Assembly: GCA_014529385.2 (NCBI GenBank) | Contig: JABFUD020000365.1 | Span: 17,501 to 56,365, forward strand | Length of the DNA stretch: 38,865 nt | Origin: Adiantum capillus-veneris | Lineage: Eukaryota > Streptophyta > Polypodiopsida > Polypodiales > Pteridaceae | Direction: 5' to 3' | Shown here: positions 20,484-32,139 of the stretch, one piece after another | How positions within the stretch are numbered: position 1 is the first letter of the stretch | Layout of the letters: every line of letters starts with the position of its first letter | Program-made: the position numbers and the translations under genes | Notes under the pieces: generated by a model | The model's input: the letters and a program-made list of their open reading frames with translations, nothing else | The model's database searches: none | Told to the model about the DNA's origin: nothing

Positions 20484-20731
20484 TACGTGGCTTCGTGAAG
20501 TCTGACTTTTGGAACCCAAACTTTTTGCATTTTCTTCGCCGCTTTGATTTTTTTCTTTTGCCTTTTGTGGTAGTTCTTTCTCTTGGTTGAGTTGTTTACC
20601 TTGTGTTGATAGTGTGTCTTGTTCATTGAGAACTCGCTAGTTGAGGTGGGTAGGTCCAGGCTATTACTTTAGGCTTTTGGCCCAAACATTAGCATTTCTT
20701 GAAGTAGCCTTGAGCAGTGATTGAACTCATT
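20484..20731 (-). pseudogene. Duplicated tail fragment (KVWVPK segment), innermost left unit
   Basis: A third copy of the Lys-rich and QKVWVPKV tail piece, ending at the TGATA target duplication (20732-20736). Several one-base indels separate it from the unit-2 copy. Confidence 0.7.
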
Positions 20732-20736
20732 TGATA

Positions 20737-22242
20737 TGTCAGAATAAATCAATATCTAATTCTCCTAAAAATTTTCTCATATTAAACTGATCATTAATGT
20801 GGGGGAAGTGCCAAGGGAGAAAAAGCTAGAATATTGGTTAAGCGAGCAGACCGGCCACAGTAGGGATCCAAAGGAGGGAAAATAGGGATCCAAAGGGGGG
20901 CCATCTGCAAAAGAGCATGTGAAACAATGGCCAAAAAGACCCTAAGGTTCACCCATTAAGACTTCCAAAATGCTAAGGTTCCAAAATTCAAAGTTGTGTC
21001 CAAAGGTCAACCCTAGAAAAAATTGGATGCTGTGTATGCCCTAAAAGTCTTTGCACATCCCACATGGGGAGGCGAGCCCAAAGCTAGGGATGAGAGAGAA
21101 AGCCACACACACACACACATGCTCCCTTTACACAAAGGGAATGAGGGACACATGTCAGCTCCCTAGGCCCGATGCCCACAAGGTGTGCCTAGTTCTATTG
21201 AAGACCCTTGAAGTGGACCAATGAAATTAAGCTAGAGTAAATCCTAGTTTAATTAATTTAAAAACATTTTAATAAAAGAAACCAATGAGAATTAAGTCTC
21301 CTAAAGACTATTGGCAGTCTCCCAAGGGTCCAATGAGCATTCAGAGCCCCATGGCTTGCCTGATTCCTATTGGCCAGGAGGCAAAGGGGTCCAATGAGAG
21401 TTTAGTTTAATTATTTAATTACCTAAAGCTCTCACAAAAGGGGAAAGGGGACACATGCAGAAGGCTATCACTTATGCGGCTTAATTCTTATGGCTTGACC
21501 TGGTGAGGTCCAATGAGGCAAAAGCCAGACCTAATTAGCAGCTAGGGCTCGCCAGAGAGAGGAGGGGCTGATTTTTGCTTGGCATGACACACACACACTC
21601 ACACACTTACCCAGTGTGAAGGAAAATACTCATCTCCTCCCAAGCTTTAAAGGAGAGGCTCATCAACTACTCCAAGCTTTGTGAATAAAGCCTACATCAA
21701 CACTCTCTTGGCATGTTATGCAAATCCAACCAAAGCCCAAGCTTCAATGCATGCTCATCGTCTCTACCAAGCTAATTACTAAGCTAAGCTAAGCTAATAT
21801 GAGTGATTATTGAGGGAGATTGTACATCTTTCTCGTAAGATACTTCTTTTTCTCTCAATCTACTCACAATACCCCTAGCTCTCACCATCATTCAAGTGTG
21901 TGAGGTCTTGGTCTGAGAACGGGGATAAATCAAGATGTTTTGATTAAGTTTTTGCTTGTTGTATGAAGCTTCCATTTCATTGCACTACTAGTCTTGAAGG
22001 AACACAAAGAATTGTATTGTACAATGTCTCTCTGATGGAAGAAACCATAATACAAAGCCTTTTGGAGGGGAACCGCTCCAGCAAATCCGGTCCTCAACTG
22101 TTGTCAATAGCTTAATTTCTCTCTCTTTTGAAAGTATTGTCGATGCATCTAACTAGGGTTTAAGCTTTTTGTTGCACTCTTCCACCCAAGCAACTCTGTA
22201 ATCTCATTAGGAAATCTATTCTAATGAAAATGGCCCACTATG
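20737..22242 (-). mobile_element. LTR copy truncated at the palindrome centre, left side
   Basis: Starts TGTCAGAATAAATC on the plus strand after TGATA and is collinear with 14828-16364. It spans 1506 bases against 1537 in the intact LTR, with many one-base losses. It stops about 50 bases before the LTR end, where the sequence turns back on itself. Confidence 0.85.
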
Positions 22243-22252
22243 AACATAGTGG
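22235..22252. other. Palindrome centre
   Basis: CCACTATG-AA-CATAGTGG. The intact LTR has ATGAACAT at this point, a natural 3-bp inverted repeat with a 2-base loop, so a strand end folding on itself would give exactly this joint. Confidence 0.93.
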
Positions 22253-23764
22253 CATTTCATTAGAATAGATTCCTAATGAAATTACAAGAAGCTTGGTGGA
22301 GAGCAACAAAAAAAGCATAACACCTAGTTAGATAGCATCGACAATACTTTCAAAGAGAGAGAAATTAAGCTATTGACAACAGTTGAGACCGATTTGCATG
22401 GAGCCGGTCCCCCCTCCAAAAGGCTTTGTATTATGGTTTCTCCCATCAAGAGAGACATTGTACAATACAATTCTTGTGTTTCCTTCAAGACTAGCTAGTG
22501 CAATGAAGATGGAAGCTTCATACACCAAGCAAAACACTTAATCAAACACAACTTGAATTATCCCCGTTCTCAGACCCAAGACCTCACACACCTTCGAAGA
22601 TGGAGAGCTAGCAGGGTATGAGAGTAGATTGAAAAAAAAGAAGTATCTTACGAGAAAGATGTACATCTCCTCACATAATCACTCATATTAGCATAGCTTA
22701 GCTTAGTAATTAGCTTGGTAGAGAAGATGAGCATGCATTGAAGCTTGGCTCTTGGTTGGATTTGCATCCACATGCCAAAGAGTGTTGATGTAGGCTTCTA
22801 TCTCACAAGCTTGGAGTAGGTGATGAGCTCTCCATTAAAGCTTGGGAGGAGATAGAGTATTTTCCCTTCACACATGGTCAAGTGTGAGAGTGGTGTGTCC
22901 ATGCCAAGCAAAAATCAGCCCCCCCTCTCTCTTGGCGCGAGCCCTAGCTGCTAATTAGGTCTGGCTTTTGCCTCATTGGACCTCACCAGGTCAAGCCAAT
23001 AAGAATTAAGCAGCATAAGTGATAGCCTTCTGACATGTGTCCCCCTTTCCCCTTTTGTGAGAGCTTTAGGTAATTAAATAATTAAACTAAACTCTCATTG
23101 GACCCCTTGCCTCCTGGCCAATAGGAATCAGGCAAGCCATGGGGCTCCTGAATGCTCATTGGACCCCTTGGGAGACTGCCCAATAGTCTTCTAGAGACTT
23201 AATTCTCATTGTTTCTTTTATTAAATGTTTTTAAATTAATTAAACTAGATTTACTCTAGCTTAATTCTCATTGGTCCACTTCAAGGTCTTCCAATAGGAA
23301 CTAGGCACACCTTGTGGCATCTGGCCTAGGGAGCTGACATGTGTCCCTCATTCCCTTTTGTAAAGGGAGCATGTGTGTGTGTGTGTGGCTTTCTCTCTCA
23401 TCCCCTAGCTTTGGGGCTCGCCCCCTCCCATGTAGGGATGTGCAAAGACTTTTAGGGCATACACAAAGCATCCAATTTTTCCTAGGGTTGACCTTTGGAC
23501 ACAACCTTTGAATTTTGGAACCTTAGCATTTTGGAAGTCTTAATGGGCTGAACCTTAGGGTCTTTTTGGCCCATTGTTTCACATGGCTCTTTTGCAGATG
23601 GCCCCCTTTGGATCCCTATTTTCCCTCCTTTGGATCCCTACTGTGGCCGGTCTGCTAGCTTAACCAATATTCTAGCTTTTTCTCCCTTGGCACTTCCCCA
23701 CATTAAATGATCAGTTTAATATGAGAAAATCTTTTAGGAGAATTAGATATTGATTATTATGACA
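22243..23764 (+). mobile_element. LTR copy truncated at the palindrome centre, right side
   Basis: Mirror of 20737-22242 and collinear with 28155-29693 but about 17 bases shorter. It ends TATGACA followed by TATCA (23765-23769). It has fewer indels than its left partner, for example CTAGAGACT near 23191 and CTCATTGTTTC near 23205. Confidence 0.87.
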
Positions 23765-23769
23765 TATCA

Positions 23770-24017
23770 AATGAGTCAATCACTGCTCAGGCTACTTCCA
23801 AGAAAATGCTAATGTTTGGGCCAAAAAGCCTAAAGTAATAGCCTGGACCTACCCACCTCAACTAGCGAGTTCTACAATGAACAAGACACACTATCAACAC
23901 AAGGTAAACAACTCAACCAAGAGAAAGAACTACCACAAAAGGCAAAAGAAAAAATCAAAGCGGCGAGAAATGCAAAAAGTTTGGGTTCCAAAAGTCAGAC
24001 TTCCACGAAGCCACGTA
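23770..24017 (+). pseudogene. Duplicated tail fragment (KVWVPK segment), innermost right unit
   Basis: Lys-rich segment and QKVWVPKV, then the duplication joint GAAGCCAC-GT-ACGG near 24014. One C is lost near 23790 (GCTCAGGC against GCTCAAGGC). Confidence 0.75.
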
Positions 24018-26207
24018 CGGAGATCCATACATCTTTTACAAGTGTGTAGAGCCCAATGCCAGGGAGTTGACCACCCAGAAGAACCTCTATGCATTCACGT
24101 ACACAGATGCCAACGGAGTGCAAGTTTTGATGGTAGATAAGTATGGACGTGAGTACAAAATTGTTAATCCAATTGACTTAGAATGATACACATACGAGGG
24201 TACTCCGATCTCTACTGACTTTCAGCCAAAAACGATGCCAGAGCGCATACCAGAGAGATTCCGCCAGGATTTTATCCAAGACGAGAGGAGAAAATGAGAG
24301 ATGTCTTTCCAAGAGACAACAAATTGGTTAGATTAGTGACTACACCCCAACGATTAAGACCATATCAATTGGCTCAATGTGTCAAGACAAAGTACAAAGG
24401 GTCAGGGGATCCATACGCTCATGTCTCACTCTTTAAGGATAAGTTGCACTAAGCCAAAGTGGGCTTGTCAAGGACAATCTTGAGAGATTTGAGTGATCCT
24501 TAATCATGATAAATCATTCACCACCAGGGTTTTCTACTCCACTCAGAGACGTGAAAAACACTGCAATGCCAATAACAGGGGATTGGGAGAATACCTAGAG
24601 GAGAGGCATCCTCTAATCAACAAACCAAACGTGAGATTCATCAAAGCCAATGAATGCATTAGAGTGCTTACAGATTACGCTCATGAGGGCTTATATAGAT
24701 TCACAAACGGAGATCCATACATCTTTTACAAGTTGTGTAGAGCCCAATGCCAGGGAGTTGACCACCCAGAAGAACCTCTATGCATTCACGTACACAGATG
24801 CCAACGGAGTGCAAGTTTTGATGAGATAAGTATGGACGTGAGTACAAAATTGTCAATCCAATTGACTTAGAATGATACACATACGAGGGTACTCCGATCT
24901 CTACTGACTTTCAGCCAAAAATGATACCAGAGCGCATATCAGAGAGGATTCCGCCAGGATTTTCTCCAAGACGAGAGGAGAAAATGAGAGATGTCTTTCC
25001 AAGAGACAACAAACTGTTTAGATTAGTGTGACTAAACCCCAACGATTAAGACCATATCAATTGGCTCAATGTGTCAAGACAAAGTACAGTGGGTCAGGGG
25101 ATCCATACGCTCATGTCTCACTCTTCAAGGGATAAGTTGCACTAAGCCAAAGTGGGCTTGTCAAGGACAATCTTGAGAGATTTGAGTGATCCTTAATCAT
25201 GATAAATCATTCACCACCAGGGTTTTCTACTCCACTCAGAGACGTGAAAAACACTGCAATGCCAATAACAGGGGGATTGGGAGAATACCTAGAGAAGAGG
25301 CATCCTCCAATCAACAAACCAAACGTGAGATTCATCAAACCAATGCCAATGAATGCATGAGAGGCTTACAGATTACGGTCATGAGGGCTTATATAGATTC
25401 ACAAACGGAGATCCATACATCTTTTACAAGTGTGTAGAGCCCAATGCCAGGGAGTTGACCACCCAGAAGAACCTCTATGCATTCACGTACACAGATGCCA
25501 ACGGAGTGCAAGTTTTGATGGTAGATAAGTATGGACGTGAGTACAAAATTGTTAATCCAATTGACTTAGAATGATACACATACGAGGGTACTCCGATCTC
25601 TACTTACTTTCAGCCAAAAACGATGCCAGAGCGCATACCAGAGAGGATTCCGCCAGGATTTTATCCAAGACGAGAGGAGAAAATGAGAGATGTCTTTCCA
25701 AGAGACAATAAATTGGTTAGATTAGTGACTACACCCCAACGATTAAGACCATATCAATTGGCTCAATGTGTCAAGACAAAGTACAAAGGGTCAGGGGATC
25801 CATACGCTCATGTCTCACTCTTTAAGGATAAGTTGCACTAAGCCAAAGTGGGCTTGTCAAGGACAATCTTGAGAGATTTGAGTGATTCTTAATCATGATA
25901 AATCATTCACCACCAGGGTTTTCTACTCCACTCAGAGACGTGAAAAACACTGCAATGCCAATAACAGGGGGATTGGGAGAATACCTAGAGGAGAGGCATC
26001 CTCTAATCAACAAACCAAACGTGAGATTCATCAAAGCCAATGAATGCATGAGAGTGCTTACAGATTACGCTCATGGGGGCTTATATAGATTCACAAACGG
26101 AGATCCATACATCTTTTAGAAGTGTGTAGAGCCCAATGCCAGGGAGTTGACCACCCAGAAGAACCTCTATGCATTCACGTACACAGACGCCAATGGAGTG
26201 CAAGTTT
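24018..26207 (+). repeat. 693-bp gag-like tandem repeats, unit 2, right arm
   Basis: Three and a fraction copies, mirror of 18312-20483 but nearly full length (2190 bases). It shares the unit-2 TAG at 26117-26119. A few local errors differ from unit 1, for example a duplicated CCAATG near 25343 and a missing GGT near 24823. Confidence 0.75.
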
Positions 26208-26377
26208 ACATGTCTATGGGGCCAAATGGGAAAACACCTAGAAAAGATGGGATTGAAAATCCTTTCACGTGACCAACTTGCAGACAGAAACATGGATGAC
26301 ACCTTACCTAAGAAACCACAGACAAAGCAAATAAGGTGGGTGACTACTGTGAAGGAGAAGAAGAAAATATCACCTTA

Positions 26378-26758
26378 CCACTTGAGTACAAAGGAGTAAA
26401 GATGGTTGCTATATTAGATAGTGGGGTAGGAATTGCCATTGCAACCAAAGAGATATGGAAAAAATGGGGAAAGCCTACTCTTAGGAAAACTCAAATGAAA
26501 CTGTAATTAGTGGATGGATACAGGGAGAAACCGATTGGAATATTAGAATAAATCACTGTATCCTCGTGTGGCATAGAGTATGAGCACACCTTTGCCATAA
26601 TGAATTTTGACAAGAGCAGCAACTTTGACATCATATTGGGTAGACCATTCATGCGTCAGCTCAAAATGGTACAAGAGTGGGTCTATGACTATATCTACTT
26701 GAGACACAAAGAGGTCACAACAAAAATCAGTGTCAAAGATCATAGTTATGAGATGTAG
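26378..26758 (+). pseudogene. Retropepsin remnant, unit 2, right arm
   Basis: Mirror of 17761-18141, with the same ILDSG, two TAA stops and ILGRPFM. It ends at TAG 26756-26758, before the C/T variant that separates units 1 and 2. Confidence 0.8.
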
Positions 26759-26861
26759 TGCGAACCCTAGGGGAAGACTTAAACTCCACAACTGATTTGG
26801 AAAGCAAAGCACATATTTGGATGTATGGAGCTCCTGAGAGTGGAAGTCTTAGAAAGCAAGA

Positions 26862-28089
26862 TTGCATCCCAGAGCGTCAGTAGAAGATGAGGCATATGTA
26901 CAAAAACCTTTCCAGAGAAGTTATTTTGAACCCTTTGGATGGGATCAAATACTGGCGACTCTTGATCTGTGTGTGAATGAGGCGGCCCTGACTAAATTTT
27001 GTGATGAAGAAGACTATGATATAACTCCTGTATTTATGATAAAGGTGTTGAAGGAAGCTAATGAATTTTGTGAGTGTGAAAGCAGAAAAGGTGAAACAGA
27101 TAGCTACTTTATGATAAAGGTGTTGAAGGAAGCTAATGAATTTTGTGAGTGTGAAAGCAGAAAAGGTGAAACAGATAGCTACGTCATGGAGCATGATGCC
27201 AAAGTGCACATGAAGGAAGTAGACCAACAAGAAGAATATGTCATTATTGACATACGTGAAGAATCGACAAAAGCTGTTTCAAAGAAGCCGACTCCAGAAA
27301 AAGTGCAAATGAAAGCAGATGAAGGAAAAAAGTTTTCAAGTTCAACATCAAATGTTCAAAAAATGCAAGATCAAAAGAAGAACAGGGACAAAGAAGAGAA
27401 TGGACTATCTCCTACGATGATCAAATTCAGCATATGCGGAGAAACAAGACTCAAAATCACATGTTCATCTGTGATAGATCCAGAAGCGACAAAGATTCTA
27501 ATGAATTATGGAACATGGATCATGGATCATGATGGGAAAGCCGCCAATCATTGAGCTAGAGGAGATAGTGTACACAAGTTCTAAAACAATGATTCCTAGC
27601 TTTGGCATGACAGAAGATGTACTCAAGTTGACTACCAGGGAGTATAAGGATACGTTCCACATAATCGACTCCCATCACATCAAAAAGAGTGGTCCTGACA
27701 GGAAGCTAGAGGAACATCTTCTTTCAACAACAACAACACCATCAAAAGCCCCAAAAGCACCTAAAGTCAATACAAAAAAGGAGCAACCAAGCATATTAGA
27801 AAAAGGTAAAGCAAAGGTAAACACTGAAGTATATCAACCTCGCAAGACGACTTTACCTTTAACGAGCCTACATCAAACTTCCAACGAAGCCTCTACATCA
27901 AGAGCCAAACCATCAACAATGCAATGGAAACCGAAACAAAAAGTCTATCAACCAAAGTTTCCATCACAAATAGGAATCAAGAAGACGACAAAGGGAATCA
28001 ACCAAGTGTTAGTATCCAAAGAGCACATCCAAGTCAAAGACCCAGTTTGGATACATGAAGCACAAGTTCAGGCTCAACAAAAAAAGTGA
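26862..28089 (+). pseudogene. Linker ORFs of the gag-protease element, unit 2, right arm
   Basis: This is the best-preserved copy of the linker. The first frame (26862-27554, opening at TTG) keeps its full 230 codons, with the 25-residue duplication and an Arg (GETRLKI) where unit 1 has Lys. The second frame (27508-28089) runs 193 codons to VWIHEAQVQAQQKK and stops at TGA in the A-run, just before the LTR. Its Thr/Pro/Lys-rich composition suggests a disordered linker; no catalytic motif is visible. Confidence 0.58.
27033..27182 (+). repeat. 75-bp direct duplication in linker (unit 2, right)
   Basis: Two identical adjoining 75-mers (27033-27107 and 27108-27182), in frame. Confidence 0.95.
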
Positions 28090-28106
28090 CAGGGTGGGTA
28101 GTATCA

Positions 28107-29693
28107 TGTAACATTTAATGGCCTATAATCTTATGTGTAGCGGAAATTAGCATGAACATAGTGGGCATTTCATTAGAATAGATTCCTAATGAGAATTACA
28201 AGAGTGCTTGGGTGGAGAGAGCAACAAAAAGCATAACACCTAGTTAGATAGCATCGACAATACTTTCAAAAGAGAGAGAAATTAAGCTATTGACAACAGT
28301 TGAGGACCGGATTTGCATGGAGCCGGTCCCCCCTCCAAAAGGCTTTGTATTATGGTTTCTCCCATCAAGAGAGACATTGTACAATACAATTCTTTGTGTT
28401 CCTTCAAGACTAGCTAGTGCAATGAAGATGGAAGCTTCATACACCAAGCAAAACACTTAATCAAACACAACTTGAATTATCCCCGTTCTCAGACCCAAGA
28501 CCTCACACACCTTCGAAGATGGTGAGAGCTAGCAGGGTATGAGAGTAGATTGAGAAGAAAAAGAAGTATCTTACGAGAAAGATGTACATCTCCTCACATA
28601 ATCACTCATATTAGCATAGCTTAGCTTAGTAATTAGCTTGGTAGAGAAGATGAGCATGCATTGAAGCTTGGCTCTTGGTTGGATTTGCATCCACATGCCA
28701 AGAGAGTGTTGATGTAGGCTTCTATCTCACAAGCTTGGAGTAGGTGATGAGCTCTCCATTAAAGCTTGGGAGATAGAGTATTTTCCCTTCACACATGGTC
28801 AAGTGTGAGAGTGTGTGTGTCCATGCCAAGCAAAAATCAGCCCCCCCTCTCTCTTGGGCGAGCCCTAGCTGCTAATTAGGTCTGGCTTTTGCCTCATTGG
28901 ACCTCACCAGGTCAAGCCAATAAGAATTAAGCAGCATAAGTGATAGCCTTCTGACATGTGTCCCCCTTTCCCCTTTTGTGAGAGCTTTAGGTAATTAAAT
29001 AATTAAACTAAACTCTCATTGGACCCCTTTGCCTCCTGGCCAATAGGAATCAGGCAAGCCATGGGGCTCCTGAATGCTCATTGGACCCCTTGGGAGACTG
29101 CCCAATAGTCTTCTAGGAGACTTAATTCTCATTGGTTTCTTTTATTAAATGTTTTTAAATTAATTAAACTAGATTTACTCTAGCTTAATTCTCATTGGTC
29201 CACTTCAAGGGTCTTCCAATAGGAACTAGGCACACCTTGTGGGCATCTGGCCTAGGGAGCTGACATGTGTCCCTCATTCCCTTTGTGTAAAGGGAGCCTG
29301 TGTGTGTGTGTGTGGCTTTCTCTCTCATCCCCTAGCTTTGGGGCTCGCCCCCTCCCATGTAGGGATGTGCAAAGACTTTTAGGGCATACACAAAGCATCC
29401 AATTTTTCCTAGGGTTGACCTTTGGACACAACCTTTGAATTTTGGAACCTTAGCATTTTGGAAGTCTTAATGGGCTGAACCTTAGGGTCTTTTTGGCCCA
29501 TTGTTTCACATGGCTCTTTTGCAGATGGCCCCCCCTTTGGATCCCTATTTTCCCTCCTTTGGATCCCTACTGTGGCCGGTCTGCTAGCTTAACCAATATT
29601 CTAGCTTTTTCTCCCTTGGCACTTCCCCACATTAAATGATCAGTTTAATATGAGAAAATCTTTTAGGAGAATTAGATATTGATTATTATGACA
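28107..29693 (+). mobile_element. Solo LTR (1587 bp) with 5-bp target duplication, right arm
   Basis: TGTAACA...TATGACA, flanked by TATCA at 28102-28106 and 29694-29698. The neighbouring unit has the site empty at 34036-34040, which proves the element boundaries from within the window. The left-arm mirror (14828-16414) has exactly the same length. Inside are five CTCATTGG motifs, four with a CCAAT partner, a GT microsatellite near 29300 and the block GGAGCCGGTCCCCCC near 28319. The family also includes the old copy at 431-1984. The autonomous partner element is not visible. Confidence 0.95.
28896..29220 (+). promoter_or_regulatory. Four evenly built inverted CCAAT-box pairs in the LTR
   Basis: ATTGG starts at 28896, 29018, 29080 and 29194. 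A facing CCAAT starts 21, 22, 22 and 22 bases later (28917, 29040, 29102, 29216). A fifth ATTGG at 29131 has no partner. CCAAT boxes bind NF-Y, so an enhancer role in the LTR is plausible but inferred. The same pairs occur in the other LTR copies. Confidence 0.5.
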
Positions 29694-29698
29694 TATCA

Positions 29699-29947
29699 AA
29701 TGAGTCAATCACTGCTCAAGGCTACTTCCAAGAAAATGCTAATGTTTGGGCCAAAAAGCCTAAAGTAATAGCCTGGACCTACCCACCTCAACTAGCGAGT
29801 TCTACAATGAACAAGACACACTATCAACACAAGGTAAACAACTCAACCAAGAGAAAGAACTACCACAAAAGGCAAAAGAAAAAATCAAAGCGGCGAGAAA
29901 TGCAAAAAGTTTGGGTTCCAAAAGTCAGACTTCCACGAAGCCACGTA
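29699..29947 (+). pseudogene. Duplicated tail fragment (KVWVPK segment), right arm, unit 2
   Basis: AATGAGTCAATCACTGCTCAAG through the Lys-rich run to QKVWVPKV, then joined by GT to ACGGAGATCC at about 29945-29947. It resumes the coding sequence that the LTR interrupts. Confidence 0.8.
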
Positions 29948-32139
29948 CGGAGATCCATACATCTTTTACAAGTGTGTAGAGCCCAATGCCAGGGAGTTGA
30001 CCACCCAGAAGAACCTCTATGCATTCACGTACACAGATGCCAACGGAGTGCAAGTTTTGATGGTAGATAAGTATGGACGTGAGTACAAAATTGTTAATCC
30101 AATTGACTTAGAATGATACACATACGAGGGTACTCCGATCTCTACTGACTTTCAGCCCAAAACGATGCCAGAGCGCATACCAGAGAGGATTCCGCCAGGA
30201 TTTTATCCAAGACGAGAGGAGAAAATGAGAGATGTCTTTCCAAGAGACAACAAATTGGTTAGATTAGTGACTACACCCCAACGATTAAGACCATATCAAT
30301 TGGCTCAATGTGTCAAGACAAAGTACAAAGGGTCAGGGGATCCATACGCTCATGTCTCACTCTTTAAGGGATAAGTTGCACTAAGCCAAAGTGGGCTTGT
30401 CAAGGACAATCTTGAGAGATTTGAGTGATCCTTAATCATGATAAATCATTCACCACCAGGGTTTTCTACTCCACTCAGAGACGTGAAAAACACTGCAATG
30501 CCAATAACAGGGGGATTGGGAGAATACCTAGAGGAGAGGCATCCTCTAATCAACAAACCAAACGTGAGATTCATCAAAGCCAATGAATGCATTAGAGTGC
30601 TTACAGATTACGCTCATGAGGGCTTATATAGATTCACAAACGGAGATCCATACATCTTTTACAAGTTGTGTAGAGCCCAATGCCAGGGAGTTGACCACCC
30701 AGAAGAACCTCTATGCATTCACGTACACAGATGCCAACGGAGTGCAAGTTTTGATGGTAGATAAGTATGGACGTGAGTACAAAATTGTCAATCCAATTGA
30801 CTTAGAATGATACACATACGAGGGTACTCCGATCTCTACTGACTTTCAGCCAAAAACGATACCAGAGCGCATATCAGAGAGGATTCCGCCAGGATTTTCT
30901 CCAAGACGAGAGGAGAAAATGAGAGATGTCTTTCCAAGAGACAACAAACTGGTTAGATTAGTGTGACTAAACCCCAACGATTAAGACCATATCAATTGGC
31001 TCAATGTGTCAAGACAAAGTACAGTGGGTCAGGGGATCCATACGCTCATGTCTCACTCTTCAAGGGATAAGTTGCACTAAGCCAAAGTGGGCTTGTCAAG
31101 GACAATCTTGAGAGATTTGAGTGATCCTTAATCATGATAAATCATTCACCACCAGGGTTTTCTACTCCACTCAGAGACGTGAAAAACACTGCAATGCCAA
31201 TAACAGGGGGATTGGGAGAATACCTAGAGAAGAGGCATCCTCCAATCAACAAACCAAACGTGAGATTCATCAAAGCCAATGAATGCATGAGAGGGCTTAC
31301 AGATTACGGTCATGAGGGCTTATATAGATTCACAAACGGAGATCCATACATCTTTTACAAGTGTGTAGAGCCCAATGCCAGGGAGTTGACCACCCAGAAG
31401 AACCTCTATGCATTCACGTACACAGATGCCAACGGAGTGCAAGTTTTGATGGTAGATAAGTATGGACGTGAGTACAAAATTGTTAATCCAATTGACTTAG
31501 AATGATACACATACGAGGGTACTCCGATCTCTACTTACTTTCAGCCAAAAACGATGCCAGAGCGCATACCAGAGAGGATTCCGCCAGGATTTTATCCAAG
31601 ACGAGAGGAGAAAATGAGAGATGTCTTTCCAAGAGACAATAAATTGGTTAGATTAGTGACAACACCCCAACGATTAAGACCATATCAATTGGCTCAATGT
31701 GTCAAGACAAAGTACAAAGGGTCAGGGGATCCATACGCTCATGTCTCACTCTTTAAGGGATAAGTTGCACTAAGCCAAAGTGGGCTTGTCAAGGACAATC
31801 TTGAGAGATTTGAGTGATCCTTAATCATGATAAATCATTCACCACCAGGGTTTTCTACTCCACTCAGAGACGTGAAAAACACTGCAATGCCAATAACAGG
31901 GGGATTGGGAGAATACCTAGAGGAGAGGCATCCTCTAATCAACAAACCAAACGTGAGATTCATCAAAGCCAATGAATGCATGAGAGTGCTTACAGATTAC
32001 GCTCATGGGGGCTTATATAGATTCACAAACGGAGATCCATACATCTTTTACAAGTGTGTAGAGCCCAATGCCAGGGAGTTGACCACCCAGAAGAACCTCT
32101 ATGCATTCACGTACACAGACGCCAATGGAGTGCAAGTTT
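29948..32139 (+). repeat. 693-bp in-frame gag-like tandem repeats, unit 1, right arm
   Basis: CGGAGATCC, the start of each unit, falls at 29948, 30641, 31337 and 32030 (spacing 693, 696, 693). The last copy ends at 32139 where the sequence switches to the protease-side segment (YMSMGPNGKTPRKDG). The units differ by a few substitutions (ERHPL/KRHPP, AHEG/GHEG) and by a one-base insertion in TACAAGTTGTG of the second unit. Confidence 0.8.

Larger units (their letters stand above)
24018..29947 (+). repeat. Tandem unit 2, LTR-bearing (5.93 kb), right arm
   Basis: Mirror of 14574-20483. The offset to unit 1 is 5932 bases throughout the protease and linker part, and the extra length over unit 1 equals the LTR plus one 5-bp target copy. 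Confidence 0.9.
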
